A stretch of DNA of 64,000 bases, taken from assembly GCA_028554755.1 (NCBI GenBank), contig JAPTOF010000006.1, positions 1,296,501 to 1,360,500 on the forward strand, given 5' to 3'. The DNA is from Cordia subcordata. Taxonomy: Eukaryota; Streptophyta; Magnoliopsida; Boraginales; Cordiaceae. Of this stretch, positions 24,501-39,500 are shown in pieces. The position numbers were made by a program, and so were the translations under genes. The stretch's first letter is position 1; every line of letters begins with the position of its first letter. The notes beneath the pieces were generated by a model. The model had not been told where the DNA came from, ran no database searches, and was given only the letters and a program-made list of their open reading frames with translations.

Positions 24501-27500
24501 GCATCTGTTGAATTCACAATGCTTCCCAATTTGTAGATTGTATCCTTAGTGATTGAAACCATCTTACACTCATTGGAATTTAATGTGCAGGATCGAGAGG
24601 AAGTATGGCATTTTTAGCAAACTAGATGCTTGTACATTCGTTACTAATGTATACAACGAGGGAAACATTTTGAGTATTGTGACGGATAGCTCTCCTCATG
24701 GCACTCATGTTGCTGGAATTGCTACTGCTTTTCATCCAAAGGTGGTAAATATATCAATACACTGTTTACATCTGGTGAAGACTGGTTACACGAAGAGTTA
24801 CAACATAACTTTTAATCCTACAGGAACCTCTCTTAAATGGAATTGCACCCGGAGCACAGTTGATTTCATGTAAAATTGGTGATTCGCGCTTAGGTTCAAT
24901 GGAGACAGGGACAGGCTTAATTCGGGCAGTGATTGCAGCTGTGGAAGTAAGTTACTGTAAATCTAACTTCTCATATGTTTTTTACCCTGATGGAAACAGT
25001 GCTTTGGTGTTTCTGATCATGCTTTATTCTTCTGATGCAAATTTCATAAGCAATCTCTAGCATCTTCTGTGGAAGTACCGGATAGCATTGTTCCTTTTGA
25101 TCCGGCATCATGTTCTTTTTTCAACTGGTCTACAAATGTTTGTTATTAGCTGCATAAAATATTATCATACAAGAATTTTTATCCTGGTGTAATCGTTTCC
25201 ATTTTTCTTTTGATGCTCATTAACCGGTTACATGCAGCACAAATGTGATGTCATCAATATGAGTTATGGAGAACCAACGATATTACCTGATTACGGTCGC
25301 TTTGTTGATCTCGTTAATGAGGTAAGATCTCCAAAACCTTGGAACTATGGCTTGTCATAAGTGTTCTTTCTGTATTGTATATTCTGTAGGTTGTGATGCT
25401 TTTTGTTGAGTATTAGGTGGTGAACAAGCACCGTCTCATATTTGTCAGCAGTGCCGGCAACAATGGGCCAGCACTTACTACAGTTGGTGCACCTGGTGGT
25501 ACTACTTCGAGCATTATAGGAGTTGGTGCATATGTCTCTCCTGCTATGGCTGCTGGGACTCACTGTCTAGTTGAAGCTCCTCCTGAAGGGCTCGAGTACA
25601 CTTGGTATTGCTATAGTTTTTCTTCTATGCGTTACACTTCCAGTGGTTTGCAAATTTAACATAGAAAAAGTAAAGGTTTAGATATTCATAAAGGAGCAGA
25701 AAAATGTTCTGAGAAAAGAAATCCAAGATAATTGACCATATATATCCCCTTTCTCTGATTGATTAATTGTTTGCTTCTTTTTTTCCTCCTTTTTGATGAG
25801 TGAAACTAAGTCAGTGGGAGACAAGCAATAGAATTAAATAATTGACCGCTGGTGGATGGGACTCATAATTAATTGAGGAAGGCAATTAGAATAGAGTCGT
25901 CCAGTTGTTTCGAAGTTCTTTAAGGTATTAGCTCTATTTGCATGTTTCGGGGTGTGCAACATGATCCATAAGGGCCAATCAGAGAATATAGTTTCAAGGA
26001 ACTGATAACGGTGTTGATTGGCCCCCCTCTTTAATAAAATTCTTTATTTTGAAAAACAAAATAAAATAAAATAGAAAAGTGGTGTTGATTGGCCAAGGGC
26101 CATTTGTTCAAAGAGAGCAGCATGTGTAACTTCCTGGGCGCCATCATCAAGAGTTATATATATTGTTTTCTGGTTTTTTCGCATGTCCAGCAATTCTGGG
26201 AGCGATTGCTTCTGCCTGAAGAGGAGTTCTATCCACAAGCATCTTAGCATCTGTAACCACGCTAGTTCTTTATGATCTAGCAATGGCTGCAGAAAAACTG
26301 TCCTGTTATCCACTGTGAACACAAATTTATCCTACACATTCACTACGGAATTTCCATGTGATTTAAGTGATATGCCGTCAGATGGCAAGAGTTGAAAGTA
26401 AATGGGACTGATCATGGTACCTGAAATGCCCATTAGTATGAGGTCATTGATTTGTTAAATGGCTTTGGTTTGATAGGCAAAGAAACACATCTAAGCATTT
26501 GTTCCTGGAAAGTCAAATAACTAGGAAAGGGGTGGTGCAAGTAAAATATTTATGTGGAATTGTGAGCCAAAGAGATGTGCAGGAGTGACATATGGACGAG
26601 GTTTTGTGCATGGTTTGCAGATCTATCAACTGTTGTTTCCCTTCTGTTTCATTTTGAACTTTAGTGGGGTAACTAGGATAGGATATGCATGGAAATTTCA
26701 CTTGCTGAAGAGCAAAAATGGAAGCATTCATTATCAACTGCTTTATTTCATGCAATAAAATCTCTACTTTGGAAGTGCTTCTATGACTACCTCTTGAATC
26801 ATGGAATTCTTCCTCTAATGAAATCTTGATCTCCAAAAAGCTCTCTAACATTGTTTATACTATGTTTTCCAAGAAGGTGCCTTATGATAAAATTTATTTG
26901 CTGATTTGGAGAAAAATGCCAGTTTGGTTAGTAAATCTATCATGTGGTCCACAGTAGGATGTCTCTCAGATAACACATCATATATGTTAACTTAACCAAC
27001 CCAAGATGAAAAAATGGCTGATTGTTCTCTGTATATATTATGAGAATTACTCCTACATATATAAGATTCATGGAAGTTTTTCCTAACTGAATGTCCTTGC
27101 AATTTACCTTTAACGCATTCTACTATGATTAGTGAGTGTGTGATTCTTACTATTCTTGTTATTTCCCCTCAGGCATTGTTATTGTAGTTTCGGGCATATA
27201 AATTTCAGAGATAGTACTATATTTGCACATTTATTGTTTTTGAACTGGCCATAATTGGCTGAAAGACATGCAGGTCTAGTCGAGGACCTACAGCTGATGG
27301 GGATCTGGGTGTATCCGTAAGTGCTCCAGGTGGTGCTGTTGCTCCTGTTCCTACATGGACTCTTCAACGACGGATGCTTATGAATGGAACATCCATGTCA
27401 TCCCCATCTGCTTGTGGGGGAGTTGCTTTGCTTGTAAGCGCCATGAAGGTATTAATACTTCGCTTTCTCTATTTCTCTTGCAATTCCATTTTTTCTGGTT

Positions 27501-30500
27501 ATATTCTGTGCCATCTTCGCTTTTATTAAGCATATAAGTATGCAGGCTGAAGGAATTCCTGTGAGCCCATTCATTGTTCGGACGGCTCTTGAGAATACAT
27601 GTATTCCTGTGGGCAACTTGCCTGAAGATAAGCTAACTGCTGGACAAGGGCTGATGCAGATTGACAAGTTAAATATGTTACCTTTGTGATCCTTGTTCCT
27701 TAACTCCAGGAATTCGATGAACCTCTGTCATTAATGATTTCTACTTTGTAATTGGATAGCAGGGCCTATGAATACATCCAAAAGTCGCAGAATGTCCCAT
27801 GTGTTCGGTATCAAATAAAGATCAATCCCTCAGGAAAATCATGTGAGATTTTTCTTTTCCTCTCCACCTTTTCATATGTGTGTGTGGTCATACTCGTGAA
27901 TCATCCGGAGACCCAACTAGCACTCTATGGATGTTTTCATCGATGCCTGTATATTGTAATGCATCCATCAATTGTCAGAAGGCTAATGACGTATTTGTAA
28001 TCTATATATGATGTAACTTGGTGTCTCATCTTTTTCTCATATCTGATGAGTTTTTCTTTGGTGTGTAAAATAAATATTCTTGGCACATAACCTTTCATTA
28101 CATTCCAGCTTTTTTGAAATAGACATGAGCGCTAGATATACTGGTTTCATGTAGGTTCTTATGTGATTTGGCCATTTCATTACCACAACAAAGTCTTTTA
28201 CAATCTGATCCAGCATGTGAGATTATAATTCTAAATCCAATTTTTGATTGCAGCCCCTACTTCACGAGGAATATACCTAAGAGAAGCAAACTATTGTCAG
28301 CAGTCTACAGAGGTGATGTAGCATTAAATGCAAATTTTTGCTCAGGCATTTTCACATGCTTCCGTAAATGAATCACATTTCTTTAATAGACATCTGAGGA
28401 AGTAGTCAGAATGCTCACTTCTCCTTGAGTAACCACTTTTATCTGTCCACAAAAGCAAAGTATCTATGGTGAATTCTCATTGCATTTCCAGTTCTTCTGG
28501 TACATCATCCAGTCTTTTGACATGCATATACACTTCTAGATGTTTCCAAACAAACATACACAACCAAGCAGCACAGATCGTATAATAGAAGAAACTCACA
28601 GAACATAGTTGTGCTACCTCAGGAAGATTTATCTGGCACTTCCATTGAATTCGGATGTCAAATTTCTCCCATTGCAGTATTTAAGCACCGCTTCTTTATC
28701 TACAAGATAGTCTGTTGAGTGTTGAGTCATTCTTACATGATCTTATAAATCTCAACTGGTTACCCTGGAGAGGATGACTTTGAATGTTGGTCTTTGAATG
28801 CAGTCTTATTGATTTTATCACAATATAATTGATGTTATTTTGTGGATAATCTTGGCATTTGTCTTAGCATTTGTCTTTAGCCACATATATATTATTGATT
28901 TTCTTTGGTTAATAAGCTACTTATGCAGAAGACTTTTATCAACTTAAAAGAGCAATAAACAACTTATGCTAAGGACTGTTACACTTGAATTCCATGTGAC
29001 CATGATGGGTTTGAGGAGCAGTTAGTGGGTTATAGTAACTGCATCCACTGAAAGAAAACTAGTCACTTACTTGACCTTTGAGCTTAGTGATTCTGCAATG
29101 TGCGATTTGAAAAATGTTCATAGGCTGCGCATAATCTGCTTGCAATCCATTGTTTTTTTGAGTCTGATAACAATTTTACTCTCCAGTGGACGGTGGAAGT
29201 TCAACCAAAGTTCCACGAAGATGCAAGCAATTTAGACCAATTGGTTCCTTTCGAAGAGTGTATCAAATTACATTCAACTGCAGACGCTGTGGTGAAAGCT
29301 CCTGAGTACCTTCTTCTCACCACCAATGGGCGTAGCTTCAAGTTTGTCAGCTTCACTCACCTTCATCTTATTATTATGTTCTTAAATTATTAATCTCTGT
29401 GACTAGTTAGCTTGTTCTGTTCTATCTCCATCAGGACATCTTCTGTATTCCGATGCCTTTTTTTGCTTGTGGAGCTAAACAATACCATTTTCTTGAGATT
29501 GCCATGGCTCATGTTGATTTTAAAGATGAAGTGCTAGGAGGAATATTTGAGCATCCACATATACTCAAGTGACCTGATTGCTGCGAAATACATAATATAA
29601 TGCATAACGAACTATTGATTTAGTACTTTGTAGAGCCTTTTCTGTTATTATCTTAGGGATGCGAAGACTAAGAAAATACATCTCTATTCCTTGTGGATCT
29701 CAACAGGTCATGTTATGACTTTTCTGCACAAGAAATAATTCTCATAATGGCTTTCCTAATGGAGTGTATTCAATTCAACTTCTTTATTTCCTGATATAAG
29801 AATGAGGCTAATTAGTAACTAGTTATCAGGTTTCAGTGTGTACTATACAATTAATCAGTTTGAAACATTGGATGTGTTTGTAAGTAGATGATAGTACACT
29901 GGTTTGCTATACACTTTTTATGCTTATGGTACATTTCATCTACGTTTCAGCATAGTTGTGGATCCTACCAAGCTCAGTGATGGATTACACTACTATGAAG
30001 TTTATGGGTTGGATTGCCAAGCACCATGGCGGGGTCCTCTTTTTAGAATTCCAGTTACCATAACTAAGCCAAAAGCAGTGATAAGTCGACCTCCGCAAAT
30101 TTCCTTTCAGGGGATGTCATTTACTCCAGGTAATTATCTCGTAATGACATATCAAAAGTTGGCTTATGTGCTTCTTGTAACAAGTATGGTAGTGTCAATG
30201 CTATGAAGTTTTAGATGTCATCATCTTATATCCTTTGTTATTCCTGTTGTGAGGTTTGGAGGGTTAAGGGGGAGGAAGGACTCTAACATCAATAAGAGTT
30301 TGCATTCCCTTCCTTTTCTTTTTAAGATATTATATGTAATAGAAGAGGACATAAAAGTTTTCAATAGCACTTGATTGTGTAATGTTTTCTTTCCTCAACA
30401 AGTGAATATTTTAATAAACATATAAGCAGGGGAAGCTATCTCAATATGTAGAGGAAAAGCGTCACTCTACTGAAAAAGTCCAACCACTGACCCGGAGAAG

Positions 30501-33500
30501 GAGAAATTGAGTGGTTCCAATTGTATAAGAGAACTGTTAGATATTACCCTTTTCTCATCACCCATTTATCACCTTCTGTGTGTATGCACAGTTGAATACC
30601 AACTTAGAGAACATTTTTATTTATCTCTCTACATTTGGCATGCTAAGTATACACATAAAAAGTCATAAATGGGTGCTGTAAAAAGGTGATTAAGTTATAG
30701 TTCTGATGGATACATAAGGCAGATAAATTTCTCAGATCACTAGTAGTCTCTCTGTTCGTAATTGGACTTTTTCTTTCTTATTTGCTCTGTCCTAAAGAAT
30801 AGTCGTTATCCTAAAACTGCTATACTTTTCAGCTCATTATCTGAAGTGCTTTCTCCTATATCATTCACATTATTAAAACTTAAAAGCAATGCCTGGCCCA
30901 AAGGGAGGTAGGTTTGGGCGGCTTTCCCCATATCTTCTCTCCTTCCACGGTGTCCTGGACTTGCCATTGCTTGGGCATGTTCTTATGTGATAGAAAGAAT
31001 AAGAGTTGCTTCTTTTAGTCTCCTCACTTTCCACTTGTCTGCTTCATATGTTATATAGGAAACATTGAACGGAGATATATTGAGGTACCACTTGGTGCTA
31101 CTTGGGTTGAGGCAACAATGCGTACATCAGGGTTTGCTACTGCTAGAAGATTCTTCATTGATACAGTTCAGGTAAAACTTTCCAAGGGACCATACTTGAA
31201 ATTGTATATACACTTTCTATTCAGAAGAAAAGAAAGAAACTGTATATATGCTCTTTCACATATTTGAAATTGTAGATCTCACCACTGCAAAGGCCCATGA
31301 AGTGGGAAACAGTTGCCACCTTTTCTTCTCCCTCTTCCCAAAGCTTTGCCTTTCCAGTGGAGGGCGGACGGACAATGGAACTGGCAATAGCTCAGTTTTG
31401 GTCCAGTGGCGTTGGATGTCATGAAACCACCATCGTGGATTTTGAGGTATTGTGCTTGTACCATAATACTGAAATTGCTGCTACGTTTCACGTTTTGTTT
31501 CTTTCTGAATGTTTAACCTTGAGGGAAGTGAGTCTTTGTGAGGTGTTGTCTGGAGTTTGCTTTTCCATTGGAATCTCCCAACTGTTATTACTTCTGGAAA
31601 TTAATGTCAGTTTTCTTCTTTCCATCACTTGAAGAAATGACCAGTTTTCTATTCCTATGTACTGGTAAAGCATCAGTAGGATTTACAAGGAGCAGCTAGT
31701 CCCCTTTTATGCTGCACGAATCGGAAAGGAGGTCAAATTCAGAAAGCAGCATGCCTTTTTGTGAGGCCTGAAAGTGATATCATGAAGAACTCAGACCTTT
31801 AATTTTTTCTAGGATGTTATAGTGAGATTGTGCAATCCTTCTAGTAAGTCCATGCTGATACAATCCAACACAATCAACTGGGAGAAAAGTTGTTGAGCAG
31901 CTTTTCCTGTTGCCATGCTTTTTTGTTAATCTAGTATGTGCTAATGCAAGCAAAACTCCTACTATCCTTCCTCCTCTGCGCAAGATTTCTGATGCCTTCA
32001 TTTATGGTCAAGCTTTAAACATCTTCCAGTGTCTAAACCTATCCATCTCGTAGATTTTTTCATGAAAGGTGAAACTGTTCTGCTCTTTTTGTGGTTCTCC
32101 ATTTTCTGTGTTGCTATTGTTGTTTATAGTTGGCTTGGGCTGCATTAGTTGGCAAAAGGGGCAGGTTTCGTTATGCACTTTCTTGTCAGTTACTCTTTGA
32201 AGATTTAAACACACCATGGTCTATAGCTGTTACCTGTATTCTTTATGTATAGATTGAGTTCCATGGAATCAGCATCAACAAAGAGGAAGTGGTACTTGAT
32301 GGAAGTGAAGCCCCTGTCAGAATAGATGCTGAAGCTCTTGTATCGTCTGAGAAACTTGTGCCTGCTGCAATGCTAAACAAGGTTATTTAGTTTTCTTGAT
32401 TCAGTGGGTGTTTCCATAAGTATGTTGTTATCATGGATATAGAAAAGTTATCAACATTGTCTACTGCTGATTGTCTTGTATGGAAGGAATAGAACAGTTT
32501 AACACCTGAAAATTCATCCTATTCAAGTACTAGTCAATCATGGAACTGTGTGATAGCTTTGACCTTGACTGTTATCGGATGTTACCAATGACATGCTTTT
32601 AATTTTTTCTTTGTAGTAATATACTCACAAATTTAAAAACATTATATTTTTCATTCATCATTTCTTCAATTACTCATCTCTTTGTGTTCCAATTATAAGA
32701 GAACAGTTACATTTTAGAATATCTGTCTATATCTATTGCACTATCTTTTCTCTGCGTTTCTTATAGTAAGATTTCACGTGAAGAACATCTTATAAAAATT
32801 ATTTGGTGATTCCTTTTGTTAATATTCTTTCCTTATGTATATATAATGTTCTAGTACATACCTTTTGATAAGCAAAAGGATGGTTCAGTATATTATTGAC
32901 CTCCTTTATGCTGTTTCGTTACATTGTGCAACTACTATCTGGTTTTTATTACTTCCAATAATTTAATACAGGTGAATACATGTTTAAATTTTTCAATCTT
33001 TATAAGTACCCAAAGGTCTTTGGTCTCAATATTGTATTATATATCATACTGAATATAATCCTAATTAACTTCTGTTGCATATCGTTTGTAATGCCTGATC
33101 TGATTTGCAGATAAGAATCCCATATCGCCCTACAGATGCAAAATTGAGTGCACTTTCAGCTGATAGGGACAAGTTACCGTCAGGCCAACAGATCTTGGCA
33201 TTGACACTAACGTGGGTAGAGCAAATTATCATGTTACTTCATTCAGTGATTATATTTTGAGTACCAGCTCACACACTTTATCTGCTGGCGTTGCAGGTAC
33301 AAATTCAAATTGGAAGATGGTGCTGAATTAAGGCCTCAAATTCCGTTGCTTAATAATCGGATCTATGACATCAAATTCGAATCTCAATTCTACATGATAT
33401 CTGATGCCAACAAGGTGAATATTTTGGTGTTCATATATGGAATTTTATAAAATAAAGTAGAACGTAGTGCACAACAGATGTAATTTCTTTTTACCCTTCC

Positions 33501-36500
33501 TTTTCCCATTTTATTCTGAGCAAGTTGCACACACTAGGAAAGCATTTCAGATTGATGTTTCTCATGTTCAACTTTTTTCTTGAATATATATATAGAGATT
33601 CTGCTTATATGCTTGTTATGTGGTGCTTTGTACTTAAGCTTGAGAATGGAATTGCGGAAGAATGTCTCTCACTGTATGTAACATGCTTACTGGAGTGATA
33701 TGGGGCAAAAAGTTTGAGAACATGTGAGAATAAGAATCATAACTCAGTCATTGTCTCTGTTCCAGCTTCATTATATTGTTTCCTTGTGCAGAGGGTCTAT
33801 GCAATGGGTGACGTTTATCCAGGTTATGCCAAACTTCCCAAGGGTGAATTCACTTTGCAGCTCTATCTGAGGTTAGTCTGTTATTGAAATTGTTGATCTG
33901 ATATGCATAGCTGTAGGCACTCACAATTTTCCTTTTCTTTTCATTGCCCATCTAGTGTTGATTTTCCTATTTCTATAGAAATATGAAGGATGAAAAGAAA
34001 GAAAGCTGAAAACTGAAAAATGCTTTTGTTCTTTCACCTCTCTTTTCTTCAGGCATGACAATGTGCAGTATCTGGAGAAAATGAAGCAGTTGGTCTTATT
34101 CATTGAAAGGAAGTTAGATGATAAGGTAGATTTCAGTTCCAACTGCAATTACTCAGTTTACCCTATGTTTGTCTCTCTCATTTCATACATTTAGTGATTG
34201 GTTTATGATTGCTAATAAATCCTATCTCTTATTGCCATTTGCCACAACTGAACTTCATTTTTGTACTGTTATATTATTTCATATATTTTCTTCAGCAGAT
34301 TATGTGATAATGTGGCTAAAAAAGGGGTAGACGAATTGACCTGTTATTTGTATCAAATTATGTATTTGATGATTTTCTCTGATTTCTGTTTAAATTTAAT
34401 TAATGCAGGAAGTCATAAGATTGAGCTTTTATTCTCAACCAGATGGACCAGTAATGGGCAATGGTGGTTTTAAATCTTCTCTCTTGATTCCTGGGTAGAT
34501 TCTGTGCCTTTATCTAATGTCTTTGTGTGTCATCGTTCCATATAATTGTATTAACTTTCTGTGTAATTGATATGCTAGAACAAGAGAAGCATTTTATGTT
34601 GGCCCTCCATCAAAGGACAAGCTCCCAAAGGTTTTGTGTTACTTTTTAGACCAGTTATAGTTTTCCTTCTATTTCTTAGTTATAATTGTGAAAGAAGTAA
34701 CAATCCTTTTGTGCTTGCTTCATTTTCCTGCCCATAGTTTGTCATCAGAGCTCATTATCTAAATTGTTTAATTTATTTGCAGAACTCCCCAGCTGGTTCT
34801 GTTTTGGCTGGGGCAATTTCATATGGGAAGCTCTCATCTGGTGGTAACGAAGAGGGGAAGAATCCAGGAAAGAACCCTGTATCTTATCAGATCTCATATG
34901 TAGTTCCACCAACACAGGTTTTCCGGACCTTATTCCTTGCCCTCATTTGATGATATCTACAACTTATAGCTACTATTTAAATCTTTAGTGGTTCAGAGCT
35001 TTAAGTCCCTTTTGCAGATTGATGAAGAGAAGGGGAAAGGTTCGTCTTCAACATCCAGTAGGAGTGTGTCGGAACGATTAGAAGAAGAGGTATTTGAGAC
35101 ATTCAAATAATATCCATTGGCATATTAACTCCATTCTCATGATCACATGGTGGTCATAGACTTCTACACTCTGAGTTTCAGCTTCTATGGGAACTAGCAT
35201 TTTATCTCTAATTATTAATGCATTCATGTAGTGGTTAAGAATGAACTTGAATGAACTTTTTTGATGCCATTTCTAGAGCTTAGGTTTTCACTGAATCTTT
35301 CTTTTGTACAATCTCAATTGCAAGAAGTGCAAAATGGGTAAAAAGAAAAGAGACGCGGGAAAGTGAAAATTGTACATGTTTAGCATTTGCATTTATTCTC
35401 TATCATTGACTTCCTTGTTGGATACAATTGTTTAATACCATATTTCTAGGTGTCTTACAAACATGGAAAAGAGAAAGAGAAATATAGGGAAAAAATGTAG
35501 CATTCAAGAATAACCAGGCTGCGTCGAATTTTGAAAGAGCAAGGGCCTGAGACATCTTCTCTGAAATTCTGGGAGTTATTATTTACTCTTAGTTATTAAT
35601 CTATCCAGCTAGGTTGATTTATTATATGATTGTTGTATATTCTTCTTTTGGTCAAGATTTCTCAAAAATCTTAATCACTTCAACAGAAACTGATTCTTTT
35701 AGGAAACTGTTAATTGTTGCATTCTGTCCTTGTTCTTTTAGAAGATTTTATGCCATGTCAATTTATTTTCAGTTTCTTCAGGCACGGCTTTCTCTCCTTA
35801 TATGTCTAATTGATGTATGTGTACTAAAGAGCACTCTTGCAGGAACATGAAGGTCCATAGAATGGTTTAGATGTGAAACAAAAATTTTGTACTTGTGCTG
35901 CAGTTTTACCTATTTGGACTTGAATTATTTTTACTATTAAATGTTGAGTTCATCATTTGTTGTTGGCGCTTCTGTGTTAAAATTGGAGTAGGAAATTGGA
36001 CAATCACTTAGTGTCTGATAAGAGTTTGACTTCAGCAGCATTAGTGAACTTAAATTGTTGGAGAATGTTAATATATGTCTGATATTATTGTCATATAGCA
36101 TTAAATATACAATCGCTTGAAGCTACAACTGTGCCACCGTGATCTCATAGAAAGGAATGGCATAGTTGTCATTACTAATAGAGGACTAGCAATGTTGATG
36201 TTGTCTTTAGAGTTAAATTCAAATAAGTCCCTACTGTTAACATTTTTTTTCATTTTAGTCTCTATTGTTGCAAATAATTCATATAAGTCCTCAATGTTTA
36301 CTTATTATAGTCAAATTAGTTCCTGCAGTTAGAGTTAAATTCAAGTAAATCCCTAATGTTTACATATTTTTTAATTTTAATCCCTGTTGTTTCAAATAAT
36401 TCATACAAGTCTCCAATGTTTAATTATTATGGTCAGATTAGTCTCTACAATTAGAATGGATGTTAGTTTTGACGAAAATATCCCAAATGACCTCAAACAT

Positions 36501-39500
36501 AAAAGCAATTGACAATCTTATCCTTTGCGCTATAAAACGAAATCCGATTATCTATTTTTTTAAGCAAGAATTCCTAGCCAAAAAGAAAAAAAACAGTAGG
36601 AATTTAACATTTTGGATGATAGTTATTGCATTCTTTGCATATTTGGATTTATTGTGAACTTTTATAAGACACATTAGACATCTGATTGAAAATTTTTAAT
36701 GAAAATTAGGAACTTTTATTGTCTAAAAATTATTCCATAATGAAATTCACAGTACAAAAGTTCAAGGCATTATAATCAACTAAGAATAAAAAAAAAGAAA
36801 ATAAAATTAGTTCCAACCTTTTTTATTCATTTTTTCTTAAAACAGGAACTAACTTAAATAAGTTTGTAAAACATTGGGGACTAGTATGAATTCTTTTCAA
36901 ATAATGGGGACTAGTTTGACTAATTTTGTAAAACATTGGGAATAATATAAATTTTTTTTAAATAATAAGGACTAATCTGACTACATTTGAGAAACATTAA
37001 GGACTAATTTGAACATTTTAAAACAATAGGGACCACTATGAAAAAATGGAGAAACAATAGAGACTTATTGTGAAATTTACCCTTGTCTTTACTATTTCGG
37101 ATGTTCTTATTTCCTTGTTCCTGCTTTCGTTGTTGATCTCAAATGACTCATAGAATAGTATCTCGATGTTCTTATCTTTGTACCCGTCTGGGTAACCAGG
37201 TCCGAGATGCCAAGATAAAGGTCCTTGCTAGCTTGAGTCAAGGCACTGATGAGGAACGGGCAGAGTGGAAAAAGTTATCTACCTCGCTTAAGGTTGTCAT
37301 GCTGCTCACTGTAAAATGTTAATACTGTGAATCATATGTATATCTGCAATTTCTATGTATGTGACAAATAGGCAAGGATTACTTAATTTGTTTCTCTCAA
37401 GCCAACTTAAGCTGGGTGGATCCTATCTAGGACCAATAACCAACCTTACATGCGAACAATGTTGTACCCAACTTCTGTTTGTGTATTAACAATAGTAGTA
37501 AACTCAAGTCATTGTAAATTGAACACAAATCTCACATAGAACCATGGGAAAAGACATCACACATTCAATTGCAAAAATGAACAATTACAGGAAATTAAAT
37601 ACTTTTTATGCTTGACATCTAAGTTATTGTCACTCTAGCTACTTTTGACTCTATTTTCTCTTTAAGACATGTCCTTGTAAGTGTTGATTAATTACAGTTA
37701 ATACCATGACATACAATATTTTGCTTTCAAATTTGTTCCAAGTTCAGGTACCATGGGCTGTAAATTCTCATTTATACATTGTTATATCTGGAACTTACTT
37801 GCTCGTATGACCTATCTATATGCAGTCAGAATATCCAAAGTACACTCCATTGCTTGCTAAGATATTGGAAGGTTTGGTATCCCAGAGCAATGTTGAAGAC
37901 AAGATTCGTCACTACGAAGCGGTAAACTCAATTTCAGCATACGGATTTTTATATTTATCTCTATCTGTGTATACTTCTAATATCTCTGTCTTCAATGCAT
38001 TGTATCATCTGTGAGGAAAATGTGGAAGATAGACTTATTTTGTCAATGTCTTTACTTGTATAAAATTTGCTTAATAAATATTGTAACAAAAAGTCGTATG
38101 GTCATGCATTGCGTAGTCCAAGAAATATTGTAAAGCTGGACCATAGGCAAAACACACTCGGAAGATTGCTCAATTGTTCATGCATTGAGTCCTTTGGAGA
38201 GAGAGATTTTTCTTTAGAAAGGAATTTTTGGACGGTCTTTGTCTTTGGTCTAGTAAGCAATACATGATTCAGGCAAGTCATCTGCTGAGTTTTGGGATCT
38301 GTATATAGCGGCAGAGAGAGACGATGTAGTGTCATGTAAATGAGTTGCATCCAGTGCTTTGTAAAATATACTATGACAATGAGATGCATGCCGCAATTGT
38401 AACATACATATTATAATTCCCCAGTGAAATGGAGAGAGAAACAAAGAAGTAGATTGTTCTTTGTAAAAGACTAGACTATCTCCTGAATTTTGAGGTATCT
38501 GTTGTTACTGGTGGTTGTGTTTCTGTTTGTCAATTGGGAGATAAGAATAGGAGATGAGCATGAAATTCGCTCAACTCTCTGAAAATTTTAGTGGCATTTT
38601 TGTTGGGCTAAACTTCTTTCAGGTAAAGCATTTAATGCCAAAAATAAATAAATAAAGTACAATAGAATGGACTTCAAAATTGGCCCTTTGGTAATAAATA
38701 AATTGAAGGGAAAAATAGAAAGTATTTTAGGCTCTATGTCCATTGAATTATATTATACGAAGTTGTAATCTCTGGGTTTTTGACATTGCAGATTGTAAGT
38801 GCAGCAGATGAGGTTGTTGACAGTATTGATAGAGGTGAACTAGCCAAATATTTTGCTCTAAAAAGTGACCCCGAAGATGAAGGTGCAGAGGTTAGTGCCT
38901 CCGCTTCCAGCTACTTTTTTGTCATCAGACATCTTATTTTTCTGATAGATCCTCCATAGATTGGAACCATTAAATGAAAATTGAACCACGATTATGTATG
39001 GATTATCCAGAAGTGGCATCTTAACTTATTTTATCCTAGAACTAAATGTGCAAATAAAGAAATTAGAAGTTCTTTTGATTAAACCTACTAATAGACAAGC
39101 AATTATGATTTTGTACATTTAACTTGATATTTAGTTGTTTCTATGTTGTGTAGAAATGAAATATCATCAAGGTAATCTTTTCCTCTGCAATGCAGAAAAC
39201 AAAAAAGAAAATGGAGGCAACTCGTGACCAGTTAGCAGAAGCATTGTACCAGAAAGGACTAGCTATAGTAGAGATGGAATCAATAAAGGTATGAACGCAT
39301 CTCATCACATAACTCTACATTATGCTATTTGTGTTCCAAAAACCTGAATTATGCAATGGATGAATGTTAAGAAGGGATAGCAAGAGGGTTCAATGTTTTC
39401 TTGATCTACAATATGATTTCTAACCAAAATGCATTTAAATGATAACCAACATGCTATAAAATAAGATATAAGGAAGCTCTCCGGAGCACGAAGCTTGCAT

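Noticed and set aside
26044..26322. Minus-strand 92-codon frame in TPP2 intron 11
   Set aside because: It lies within an intron, is antisense and low in complexity, and has no family motif.
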